Of a stretch of 64,000 nt of DNA, positions 1-7,441 are shown piece by piece. Below the pieces are notes generated by a model that had not been told where the DNA came from, did no database searches, and was given only the letters and a program-made list of their open reading frames with translations. The DNA is from Halobaculum roseum. Lineage in GTDB: Archaea > Halobacteriota > Halobacteria > Halobacteriales > Haloferacaceae. The position numbers and the translations under genes were made by a program. Numbering within the stretch: the first letter of the stretch is position 1; each line of letters opens with the position of its first letter. The stretch lies in assembly GCF_019880245.1 (NCBI RefSeq), contig NZ_CP082286.1, forward strand, positions 1,072,521-1,136,520, in the 5' to 3' direction.

Positions 1-2
1 TC

Positions 3-74
3 GAGGACGAAGCCGACCGGTACGAGGCGCTGCGGGCGTGTGAGGACGCCGTTCGCGCGAACCGCGCGGAGTGA
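3..74 (+). CDS. C-terminal end of an unidentified protein (5' end outside window)
   Basis: An open frame enters the window and ends at a TGA at 72-74, giving about 23 residues rich in Glu, Asp, Arg and Ala. Codon use (G or C at the third position) matches the coding genes of the window, so it is probably the tail of a real gene. Too little remains to say what it does. Confidence 0.5.
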   Translation, partial: EDEADRYEALRACEDAVRANRAE

Positions 75-152
75 AACCGGCGACACGAGTCGTTCAGGTC
101 GTGTCCGTCTGCCGGACGCCGATCGGTGAGGACCGACCGAAACCGGCCGCCG

Positions 153-161
153 ACTTTTTCG
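153..161 (+). promoter_or_regulatory. TATA-like box of the first Usp gene
   Basis: The T-rich run ACTTTTTCG stands out from the GC-rich surroundings and lies 24 to 32 bases before the ATG at 185. That spacing fits a leaderless transcript and supports the ATG at 185 over the GTG at 176. Confidence 0.5.
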
Positions 162-184
162 ACTGGCGCTCGTAGGTGCGCTCG

Positions 185-631
185 ATGTACGACGACATCC
201 TGGTGCCGACGGACGGAAGCCCGGCGGCCGACGCGGCCGTGGAGCACGCGGTGACGTTGGCGGACCGCTTCGACGCGACTGTACACGCGCTGTACGTCGT
301 CGACGCGACCGCCTACTCGGCCATCGAGGCCGGAACCGACGTGGTCGCCGAGGCGCTCGAAACCGAGGGCGAGGACGCCGTCGGCCGGATCGCCGCGGCG
401 GCCGACGACGCCGACCTGCCCGTCATCGAGTCGGTGATCTCCGGCACGGCCTACCGCTCGATCCTCGACTACGCCGACGAGCACGGTATCGACATGATCG
501 TGATGGGTACCCACGGGCGCCGCGGGCTCGACCGCTACCTCCTGGGGTCGGTCACCGAGCGCGTCGTTCGCTCGGCGAACCAGCCCGTGCTCACGGTCCG
601 ACACGAGGGGGACGACGCGGACGGCGAGTGA
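185..631 (+). CDS. Universal stress protein, UspA family, single domain
   Basis: A single-domain universal stress protein of 148 residues, a cytoplasmic nucleotide-binding protein family linked to stress survival. It opens with the family's first strand (MYDDILVPTDGS) and near the end carries the ATP-binding pattern G-x2-G-x9-G-S (MGTHGRRGLDRYLLGS). The ATG at 185 is preferred over a GTG at 176 because the family begins right before this strand and the TATA-like run sits about 25 bases upstream. It stands alone in its transcription unit. A specific role cannot be read from sequence; two further Usp-type proteins occur in the window (46413-48596 and 49886-50875). Confidence 0.9.
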   Translation: MYDDILVPTDGSPAADAAVEHAVTLADRFDATVHALYVVDATAYSAIEAGTDVVAEALETEGEDAVGRIAAAADDADLPVIESVISGTAYRSILDYADEHGIDMIVMGTHGRRGLDRYLLGSVTERVVRSANQPVLTVRHEGDDADGE

Positions 632-690
632 CGACTCGACGGGGACGGTCGACACGTCCGGGCGCCCTCGACGATTCCGCAAGACTCGGG

Positions 691-696
691 TTTAAG
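691..696 (+). promoter_or_regulatory. TATA-like box of the amidohydrolase gene
   Basis: TTTAAG lies 24 to 29 bases upstream of the ATG at 720, again the spacing of a leaderless haloarchaeal promoter. Confidence 0.5.
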
Positions 697-719
697 CCGG
701 ACGGCGCGGACACCCGAGT

Positions 720-2000
720 ATGAGCCAGACTGTCGCTCACGACGAGCTGTCGGCCTTCCGCCGCGACCTCCATCGCCACCCGGAACCGGCGTGGTGCGAG
801 TTCTACACCACCGCCCGGATCGTCGACGAACTCGAATCCCGCGACCTCACCGCGGTTCACTACGGCCCCGAGATCCTCGGCGCCGAACGGATGAACGTCC
901 CCGACGACGACGAGCTCGCCGAGTGGTTCGAGCGCGCCCGCGACGCCGGCGCGCGCGAGGACGTGCTCGCCGAGATCGAGGGGGGCTACACCGGCGCAGT
1001 CGCGGTGCTCGAACGCGGCGAGGGACCGGTGATCGGGGTCCGCGTCGACATCGACGCCCTCCCGATCCTCGAATCGGACGACGGCGAGCACGCGCCCGCC
1101 GGCGAGGGGTTCCGCTCGGAGCACGAGGGCTACATGCACGCCTGCGGCCACGACGCGCACGCGACGTTCGGCCTCGGCCTCATCGACGAGATCCTCGACT
1201 CGGAGTTCGAGGGCACGCTGAAGGTGTTCTTCCAGCCCGGCGAGGAGCAGATCGTCGGCGGCGAGCCGATGGCCGAGTCCGACCTCATCGACGACGTGGA
1301 GTACTTCCTCGCCGCGCACGTCGGGCTCGACCACCCGACGGGCGAGGTGATCTGCGGCATCGACGGCTTCCTCGCCGTCTCGCACTTCCTCGCGGAGTTC
1401 GAGGGCGAACCGTCCCACGCGGGGGGCCACCCCGAGCAGGGCAAGAACACGGTGCAGGCCGCGGCCGCCGCCATCCAGAACCTCTACGGCATCCCCCGGC
1501 ACGCCGACGGGCCGACCCGCGTGAACGCCGGGATCGTCGGCGGCGGGACGGCGACGAACATCATCCCGGAGGAGTGCTTCGTCGAGGGCGAGGTCCGGGG
1601 CGGCACGACCGAACTCATGGAGTACATGGACGGGAAGGCCGAGACCGTGATCGAGTCGGCCGCCGACATGCACGAGGTCGACGTGGACATCGAGCAGCTC
1701 GGGCGCGCTCCCTCGGCGACCAGCGACCAGGAGCTCGCCGGCCCGATCGCCGAGGTCGCCGGCGACGTGGAGGGCGTGACGAACGTGATCGAGCGCGACG
1801 AGCTGGGCGGCAGTGAAGACGCGACCTACATGATGCAGGCGGTCCAGGACAACGGCGGCTACGCCACCTACGTCGGCGTCGGCACCAGCCACCCCGGCGG
1901 CCACCACACGAGCACCTTCGACGTGGAGGAGGAGTCGCTGGACATCGGCGTCGACTTCCTCACCGCGGCGGTGCTCGCCGTCGCCGACGAGCGGCCCTGA
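720..2000 (+). CDS. M20 family amidohydrolase (aminobenzoyl-glutamate / N-acyl amino acid hydrolase type)
   Basis: A 426-residue zinc-dependent amidohydrolase of the M20D group, which cleaves N-acyl or N-aminobenzoyl amino acids. Visible landmarks are RRDLHRHPEPAW at the N-terminus, the metal-binding HACGHDAH near residue 140, the catalytic GEE shortly after, a second metal His in AAHVGLDHPTG, the dimerisation insert with SHAGGHPEQGKN, and the closing SHPGGHH. The overall arrangement and the long N-terminal part before the IDIDALP-like strand resemble AbgA/AbgB-type proteins more than plain IAA-amino acid hydrolases. It is monocistronic with its own promoter. The natural substrate cannot be deduced. 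Confidence 0.88.
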   Translation: MSQTVAHDELSAFRRDLHRHPEPAWCEFYTTARIVDELESRDLTAVHYGPEILGAERMNVPDDDELAEWFERARDAGAREDVLAEIEGGYTGAVAVLERGEGPVIGVRVDIDALPILESDDGEHAPAGEGFRSEHEGYMHACGHDAHATFGLGLIDEILDSEFEGTLKVFFQPGEEQIVGGEPMAESDLIDDVEYFLAAHVGLDHPTGEVICGIDGFLAVSHFLAEFEGEPSHAGGHPEQGKNTVQAAAAAIQNLYGIPRHADGPTRVNAGIVGGGTATNIIPEECFVEGEVRGGTTELMEYMDGKAETVIESAADMHEVDVDIEQLGRAPSATSDQELAGPIAEVAGDVEGVTNVIERDELGGSEDATYMMQAVQDNGGYATYVGVGTSHPGGHHTSTFDVEEESLDIGVDFLTAAVLAVADERP

Positions 2001-2082
2001 ACGGCCGGGGCGTCGATGTCCCCGCCACGGCTCGCGTCACCGCCCACGTCGCCACCGTCGCGGGATAGCTCGGCTCAGTACT

Positions 2083-2092
2083 AGTTTATTAG
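2083..2092 (+). promoter_or_regulatory. TATA-like box upstream of the membrane protein gene
   Basis: AGTTTATTAG is an AT island about 57 to 66 bases before the ATG at 2149, so this gene would have a short 5' leader rather than a leaderless start. Confidence 0.4.
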
Positions 2093-2148
2093 CTCACGGT
2101 GCCATTAGGAACGAAGGTATTCCGCGGTCGGGATATCGGAGTTCACCA

Positions 2149-2838
2149 ATGTCTACAACCGTCTCAACAGACCCCGTCGACCGGATCGAGCGACTCGGCG
2201 TCCGCCGCCTCGTCACCTGGGCGGCCGTCAGGGTCCGCGAGAACCCCGTACTCGTCGGGCTGTTCCTCCTCGCCGGGCTCGTCGGCTACGTCCCGTTCGT
2301 CGGGGGGCTGCTCGCGTTCCTCGTGACCACCTTCGTCCTCGGGATGGCGTACGTCGTCGTCGCCGACGACGTCCGGCTTCACGCCCGCGGCCTGAACGCC
2401 ATCGCCGCGGACGTGCGCGAGCGGTACGGTACGATACTCGTCGTGAGCGTCGCCTACGCCGTCGCGGTCGCCCTCGGGCTGATCGCACTCGTGGTCCCCG
2501 GGCTGTACATCGCCGCCCGGCTGGCGCCCTCGCTCCCGGTCGCGACGCTCGGCGAGCACGGCGCCGCCGACTCGCTGCGCGAGGGCTGGGCGATGGGTCG
2601 GGGGAACGTCCTCCGCCTGTTCGGCGTGTTCCTCGTCGTGTTCGTCCTCCAGGCGATCGCGGCCGGGATCCTCGCGGTGATCAGCACGGACCTCGCGACG
2701 ACGGGCATCTCGGCGGTGCTCCTGAACGCGATCTCCGGCCCGATCATCGCCGCCGCCATCGCGCACGTGTACTTCGAGTCGCGTGACGCCGAGGGCGACG
2801 AGCCGACCGACGAGATGACCGCCGACGTGGCGGTGTAA
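2149..2838 (+). CDS. Multi-pass membrane protein of unknown function
   Basis: A 229-residue membrane protein with several hydrophobic stretches: a pair near residues 37-70, a long one near 95-130, one near 160-180 and one near 190-210. The pattern (two N-terminal helices, then a segment ending in PGLYIAARL, then two more) resembles the membrane domain found next to glycerophosphodiester phosphodiesterases, and conserved haloarchaeal proteins of this form are common, but no catalytic residues are visible. The N-terminal 30 residues and the acidic C-terminus are likely cytoplasmic. It is monocistronic. Function unknown. Confidence 0.75.
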   Translation: MSTTVSTDPVDRIERLGVRRLVTWAAVRVRENPVLVGLFLLAGLVGYVPFVGGLLAFLVTTFVLGMAYVVVADDVRLHARGLNAIAADVRERYGTILVVSVAYAVAVALGLIALVVPGLYIAARLAPSLPVATLGEHGAADSLREGWAMGRGNVLRLFGVFLVVFVLQAIAAGILAVISTDLATTGISAVLLNAISGPIIAAAIAHVYFESRDAEGDEPTDEMTADVAV

Positions 2839-2993
2839 GTCCGGACGAGCGGTTCGGCGGGTCTCCTGTCGAATGCCGAGCGTCTCCCGCGCTCGGCTGT
2901 CGCCCTCGGGTCGGCGACGCGTGGGTGGAACGAACCGTGCAGTCTCCACTCCGCTACCGCCGGTCGACGTACTCGGTGCGGATCCGTCGAGAG

Positions 2994-3032
2994 TGTCAGA
3001 AGCGTGTTCATTGTCTGACAACGATTTATTAT
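2994..3032 (+). promoter_or_regulatory. Inverted repeat and TATA box before the coiled-coil gene
   Basis: The arms TGTCAGA (2994-3000) and TCTGACA (3014-3020) form a perfect 7-bp inverted repeat, followed at once by the TATA-like run TTTATTAT (3025-3032) and, 23 bases later, by the ATG at 3055. The repeat ends where the transcription-factor-B recognition element would start, so it is a candidate operator. Confidence 0.45.
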
Positions 3033-3054
3033 CTCCGAATCCCCCCTTCTCTCC

Positions 3055-3474
3055 ATGAGCAGTGAGCCGAGAGACTCGAATCCGGACGCAACGCAGGATG
3101 ACTCCGAGCAGTCCGACGCCGCCGAAGACGCGTCGGACGCGGCCGGGTCGCCGGGAATGACGATCCCCCTCCCGGAGGGGAGCACGAGCGTTTCGGACGC
3201 CATCGTGACGAACAGGGAGATGCTGCGTGAGCCGGAACGTCACGGGCTCGCAACCGAGGGTGATATCGAGAACCTCTCGGGCGCGATGGAATCGCTCTCC
3301 GCGAAGGTCGAACGAGTCGACCGTCAGCACGAAGCCGGTGACGAACGTCTCACCGAGCTCGAAGAACTCGTGGAGCGCCAACAACAGCAGATCGACGAAC
3401 TGCAGTCGATGGTCGGCGACCTCGTCGACATTCTGGGCACCGAAGCGGAGTGGACCACCTTCGACGGCTCCTGA
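3055..3474 (+). CDS. Acidic coiled-coil protein of unknown function
   Basis: A 139-residue soluble protein. Residues 1-40 are disordered and acidic (Asp, Ser, Glu), residues 40-70 carry a short conserved-looking segment (PLPEGSTSVSDAIVTNRE), and residues 75-125 are a heptad-type coiled coil (LSAKVERVD, then LEELVERQQQQIDELQSMV). There is no signal peptide or membrane segment. The coiled coil suggests a dimer or a partner-binding role. It is preceded by a strong AT-rich promoter with an inverted repeat. I do not recognise a named family. Confidence 0.7.
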   Translation: MSSEPRDSNPDATQDDSEQSDAAEDASDAAGSPGMTIPLPEGSTSVSDAIVTNREMLREPERHGLATEGDIENLSGAMESLSAKVERVDRQHEAGDERLTELEELVERQQQQIDELQSMVGDLVDILGTEAEWTTFDGS

Positions 3475-3687
3475 TCGAGGAGCGCGAGCCCTCGCCGCCG
3501 TGAGCACCTCCGCTCCCGGACGGTGACTGGCGAGACAGGATGGAGTCGCTGACTGGAGTCGAATCCGAGCGAGGCGGTGCCGATCCCGACTCCGGCGTGT
3601 CTCCCGAGTGCACTCGAAGTCGACTCCGCCGGCTCCGATCGGCACGAATCGCCTCCCGGGCGCAGCGCCGTTCGACAGCGCAGTTCG

Positions 3688-5058
3688 TCAGTACTTCGGG
3701 TCCGCGCCGGTCACGTCGTACACCTGCTCCATCAGGCGGTCGCGCTCCTCGCGCCACGCCTCGAAGGCACCCGGGCGGGAGGGGTATCGGCCGTAGTGGT
3801 CCATCAGGTCGTCGGCGACGCGTTTCGTCTTGTAGAAGTCCCAGATCTGGCCCCAGTGACCGTAGCTGTCCTTGATCACTTCGAGCACGAGCCGCGGCTT
3901 CACCGACGCGCTCCCCTCGTACAGCGCCTCCGCGAGGCTCTCGCCCGGCAGCGACGCGAGCAGGCCCATCAGCTCGTCCACGTCGACGGCCGTCGAGAGG
4001 ATGTTGTACACGTCGAGGGCCGCGTAGCGGCCGCCGAAGTGGCTCATGACGCGCTCGTTGTAGTGCCACAGCGCCCCCTCGCTCACGTCGCCGGCGTCGA
4101 TGGCCCGGACGGCCTGCTCGGCGGCGTACTTCCCGGCGTAGGCGGCGCCCGCGATGCCGCCGCCGGTGGTGGGGTTGACGTGGCCGGCGGCGTCGCCGAC
4201 GGCGATGAATCCGTCAGCGACCGCCGAGTCGTACGGCCGCCGGGTGGGAAGTGCCGCGCCGAGCTTGTCGGTCACCTCGGCGCCCTCGAACTCGGGGCGG
4301 TGCCGGAGGTCGCGCTTGAGGTCGTCGACGAGCTTCATCGGCTCCTCGGTCATCTGGAAGCCGAGCCCGGCGTTGATCTCGGTGTCCGTGCGCGGGAAGT
4401 ACCAGAGGTAGCCCGCGGCGCGCTCGGTCGGCTTGAACACGAGCGCGTCGTCCCACTCGACGGGCTCGGGTACCTCGACGATCTCGCGGTAAGCCGAGCA
4501 GAACTGCGAGAACGAGACGTTCGTGTCGAACGTCGCGTCCGCCAGATCCGCCTTGTCCTGGAGGATGGACAGCGACCCCGCGGCGTCGATGGTCACGTCG
4601 GCGTCGTACTCGACGACCTCCCCCTTCCGTTTCGCGCGCACGCCCGTCACGCGGCCGGAGTCGGTCTGGGTCACGTCCTGGACGACGGTGTCGTAGTGGA
4701 ACTCGACGCCGCGGCGCTCGGCGCCCGCGATGATGTTCCGGCCGTACTCCCAGCGGTCGATGACCGCGAGTTCGCCGGGGATCGGGATCTCCAGCACCGT
4801 GTCGTGGCTCGGGATCTCGAAGCGGCCGTGGTCCACGTCGGTGTTGGTGAACGCCGAGTCGATCTCGGATTTCGGGATCGACTCGGGGAACTTGTCGGCA
4901 CCCTTCAGCGCGTCGCCGCAGGCGATGTGGCCCGCCTCCTCCTCGTCCTTCCGCTCGACGATGACGACGTCGAGGCCGGCGTCCGCGGCCGTCGCGGCGG
5001 CGTAACAGCCCGCCGTGCCCGCGCCGACGACGACGATGTCGGGCTCGTGTGTGGTCAT
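3688..5058 (-). CDS. Geranylgeranyl reductase family FAD-dependent oxidoreductase
   Basis: A 456-residue flavoprotein of the geranylgeranyl reductase family, which in archaea saturates the isoprenoid chains of membrane ether lipids. The N-terminus has the FAD-binding GxGxxG motif (VVVGAGTAGCYAAATAADAG) with the ERK acidic end of the second strand, followed by the family's HIACGDALKG segment. The second FAD motif AVGDAAGHVNPTTGGGI lies near residue 285. The start chosen (ATG at 5058) places GxGxxG about 10 residues in; longer starts run into the repeat region upstream. Whether it acts on archaeal phospholipids or on menaquinone or another isoprenoid cannot be told from sequence alone. Confidence 0.88.
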   Translation of the reverse strand: MTTHEPDIVVVGAGTAGCYAAATAADAGLDVVIVERKDEEEAGHIACGDALKGADKFPESIPKSEIDSAFTNTDVDHGRFEIPSHDTVLEIPIPGELAVIDRWEYGRNIIAGAERRGVEFHYDTVVQDVTQTDSGRVTGVRAKRKGEVVEYDADVTIDAAGSLSILQDKADLADATFDTNVSFSQFCSAYREIVEVPEPVEWDDALVFKPTERAAGYLWYFPRTDTEINAGLGFQMTEEPMKLVDDLKRDLRHRPEFEGAEVTDKLGAALPTRRPYDSAVADGFIAVGDAAGHVNPTTGGGIAGAAYAGKYAAEQAVRAIDAGDVSEGALWHYNERVMSHFGGRYAALDVYNILSTAVDVDELMGLLASLPGESLAEALYEGSASVKPRLVLEVIKDSYGHWGQIWDFYKTKRVADDLMDHYGRYPSRPGAFEAWREERDRLMEQVYDVTGADPKY

Positions 5059-5100
5059 TGTCGCACCTCGTTCGTGAGTCGTGAAAAAGCCAGTCGTTCC

Positions 5101-5475
5101 ATGCGCGGTCGAACGAACGTGAGACCGCGGTGCGAGCGGGGAGTGCGCGGTCGAACGGACGTGAGACCGCGACGGCGAACGGCGAACGAAGTGAGCCGTG
5201 AGCGGAACGACCCGCGAGCCGTGCGGGACGGGAGGGAGTGAAGTCGTTCGAGAGAGCGAAGCTCTCTCGTGATGGACGAGACGGCTCCGCCGTCTCGAAC
5301 CACGACCGACCGTCCCGAAGCGAACGGCGAGCGTAGCGAGCCGTGAGGAATGCGCGGTCGAACGGACGTGAGACCGCGGTGCGAGCGGGGAGTGCGCGGT
5401 CGAACGGGCGTGAGACCGCGACGGTGAACGGCGAACGAAGTGAGTCGGACGCGGAACGACCCGAGAGCCGTGCGG
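5101..5475. repeat. Composite palindromic repeat region A (two direct copies around hairpins)
   Basis: No gene lies between 5059 and 5486. Two near-identical 126-bp direct copies (5101-5226 and 5350-5475, about seven mismatches by eye) flank two perfect hairpins: CGAGAGAGC-GAA-GCTCTCTCG and GAGACGGC-TCC-GCCGTCTC (5278-5296). Each flank contains two copies of an inverted pair GCGGTC...GACCGC. The region is between the 3' end of the phosphorylase gene and the 5' end of the reductase gene. The flank module is found in reverse orientation at 31684-31952. Confidence 0.85.
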
Positions 5476-5486
5476 AGTCCGGACCC

Positions 5487-6257
5487 TCACCGAAGCGCGT
5501 CCCTGACCACCGGGATCAGGTCATACAGTCGGTCGCGGGCCTCGTGAAACAGCCGCTCCCATCCCTCCGGCGTGACGTAGTCGCTGATCGCGAACGCGGC
5601 GCCCGCGTCGATCCCGCGGACCTCCGCGACCGCGAAGAGGGCCGCCGCCTCCATCTCGACGGTCAGATACCCACGTTCGGCGAGCCGGCGTGCCTCGAAC
5701 GCGGTCTCCCGGAACGCCGCGTCGGTCGACCACGTCGGCCCCACCGCAACCGGACGATCGCTGGCCCGCAACTCCGTTTCGAGTGTCCGAGCCACCGCCG
5801 GGCTCGCCTCCGCGGACACACCGTCGGGAAGGTAGTGATACGAGGTCCCCTCGTCACGGAGCGCTCCGTCGGCGACGACGGCCGTCTCGGTGTCCAGTTC
5901 GGTGGTCAACGCCCCGGCGTAGCCGACGATGCAGACCGTCTCCACGCCGGCGGCGGCCAGCACGTCGACGACCATCGCGGTCGCCGGGGCGCCGATCCCG
6001 AACTCGCCGGCGACCGCGACGTTGCCGTCGGTGCCCGCGAGCTCGTGGAGACTCGCCAGCCCCGGCGCGTCGATCGCCCCGTCCTCGGCACCCAGCTCAG
6101 AGACGGCGCGCTCGAACGTCGACGCGGAGCACGTGAGGACGACCGATTCGGGCAACGGATCGAACTCCCCGTTGAGATCGCGATAGTACGTGAGGTCGTC
6201 GTCCGGCCCGGTGATCGGGTCGTGGTCGTGTTTGGTCGGGAACTGGGGGACGGTCAC
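5487..6257 (-). CDS. Nucleoside phosphorylase (uridine phosphorylase type)
   Basis: A 256-residue phosphorylase of the PNP/UDP family that splits nucleosides into base and pentose 1-phosphate. The family's glycine-rich phosphate/ribose segment appears as VAVAGEFGIGAPATAMVVDVLAAAGVE, followed by a strand ending in VGYAGAL, and the ribose-binding motif TVEMEAAALFAVAEVRG lies near residue 200. The GTG at 6257 is preferred because a TATA-like box lies 24 to 33 bases upstream and no ATG fits the N-terminus. It lies directly downstream of the nucleoside ABC transporter genes, which suggests that imported nucleosides are its substrates. Uridine as substrate is an inference from family resemblance. 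Confidence 0.85.
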   Translation of the reverse strand: MTVPQFPTKHDHDPITGPDDDLTYYRDLNGEFDPLPESVVLTCSASTFERAVSELGAEDGAIDAPGLASLHELAGTDGNVAVAGEFGIGAPATAMVVDVLAAAGVETVCIVGYAGALTTELDTETAVVADGALRDEGTSYHYLPDGVSAEASPAVARTLETELRASDRPVAVGPTWSTDAAFRETAFEARRLAERGYLTVEMEAAALFAVAEVRGIDAGAAFAISDYVTPEGWERLFHEARDRLYDLIPVVRDALR

Positions 6258-6280
6258 GCTTCGGTGTGAACGCGAGATCG

Positions 6281-6290
6281 CAAAAATACT
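6281..6290 (-). promoter_or_regulatory. TATA-like box of the phosphorylase gene
   Basis: Read on the minus strand this is AGTATTTTTG, 24 to 33 bases before the GTG at 6257. It shows that the phosphorylase can be transcribed apart from the transporter genes upstream. Confidence 0.5.
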
Positions 6291-6328
6291 CGTCCCGGTG
6301 TGCCCGACGGCGATCGCTCGCGGGGACG

Positions 6329-7441
6329 TTACTCCTCGCCGGACTCGTAGTGCTCCCCTGCCGCCTCCGGCAGCCGCGTCCGACCGAACAGCGCGAGCAC
6401 GACGATGACCGACACGTACGGGATGGTCCGCACGAGCGGCCGCGGGATCGCGAGGACGTTCTGCCCCTGCAGCGACAGCTGGAGCGCGTCGAGCCCCGCG
6501 AACAGCAGCGTCGACAGCATCGCGCCGATCGGGTTGTAGTTGCCCAGCAGGTAGGTCACGATGGCGATGAATCCCTTCCCGTTGACCATCGTCGGCCCGT
6601 TGCCGACGAACTGCCCCAGCGACAGCGACAGCGCCGCGCCGCCGACGCCCGCGAGCACGCCCGACAGCAGCACCGCCGCATAACGCACCCGGGAGACGTC
6701 GACGCCGGCGGTGTCGAGCGCCTTCGGGTTCTCGCCGGAGGCGCGCACCCACCGGCCGAAGGAGGTGCGGTTGAGCGTCCACCACGAGGCGCCGACGGCG
6801 ACGAACATCAGGTACACGATCGGCGACGCCTCGAACAGGGCACCGACGAACGGGAGCCCCGCGAGCGCATCGAGCCCCGCGACGACCGTCGTCGAGACGA
6901 CCGGGATCCCCGATCTCGCGAGCAGCCCGCCGATGTCGGGGAACGTCGCGCCGGCGCTGGCGTTCGTCGACCCGAAGACGACCGTGGAGGCGAACGGCGC
7001 GAGCCCCAGCGCGATGAGCCAGATCGCCAGTCCCGCGATGATCTGGTCGGCGCGGAACTCGATGCAGACGATCGCGAACAGCAGCGCCAACAGCGTCGAG
7101 GCGAGCACGCCGCCGAGGAGCCCGGCCCACACCGAGCCGGTGATCGAGGTGACGTACACGCCGCCGAACGCCGAGACGATGAGCAGCCCCTCCAGCCCGA
7201 TGTTGATGACGCCGGACTTCTCGGCGAAGATGCCGCCGAGCGCCGCGAAGGCGATGGGCACCGACAGCCGGAGGGCCGCCGCCAGCGTCGACTTCTGGAA
7301 CAGCAGCGCCAGGACGGCGAGCAACACGTCGGTCGCCCCGACGAGCGCGAGGCCGACGACCGCGAGCAGCGCGACCCCCGCGGTCGCCGCCGCGATCCGT
7401 GCGCGCGTGCCGAGCCCGTCGACGGCGGAGGCGACGCTCAC
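6329..7441 (-). CDS. ABC transporter permease, nucleoside (BMP-type) system, second permease
   Basis: A 370-residue permease with about eight to ten membrane helices. The central signature LGGIFAEKSGVINIGLEGLLIVSAF is typical of the YufQ/NupQ-type permeases of BMP-family nucleoside importers. The GTG start overlaps the stop of the preceding permease by 4 bases, so the two are translationally coupled. It is the last gene of the ATPase-permease-permease operon. Substrate is inferred to be nucleosides from the transporter family and from the phosphorylase that follows. Confidence 0.88.
   Translation of the reverse strand: MSVASAVDGLGTRARIAAATAGVALLAVVGLALVGATDVLLAVLALLFQKSTLAAALRLSVPIAFAALGGIFAEKSGVINIGLEGLLIVSAFGGVYVTSITGSVWAGLLGGVLASTLLALLFAIVCIEFRADQIIAGLAIWLIALGLAPFASTVVFGSTNASAGATFPDIGGLLARSGIPVVSTTVVAGLDALAGLPFVGALFEASPIVYLMFVAVGASWWTLNRTSFGRWVRASGENPKALDTAGVDVSRVRYAAVLLSGVLAGVGGAALSLSLGQFVGNGPTMVNGKGFIAIVTYLLGNYNPIGAMLSTLLFAGLDALQLSLQGQNVLAIPRPLVRTIPYVSVIVVLALFGRTRLPEAAGEHYESGEE

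Noticed and set aside
2099-2326. A 75-codon frame overlapping the start of the 229-residue membrane protein
   Set aside because: It is Ser/Arg-rich and out of frame with the membrane protein, whose codon bias and helices are convincing.
5101-5475. Repeat region A as an insertion sequence or MITE with terminal inverted repeats
   Set aside because: The outer copies are direct, not inverted, and no transposase frame is present; a standard IS or MITE does not fit, so it is reported as a composite repeat.
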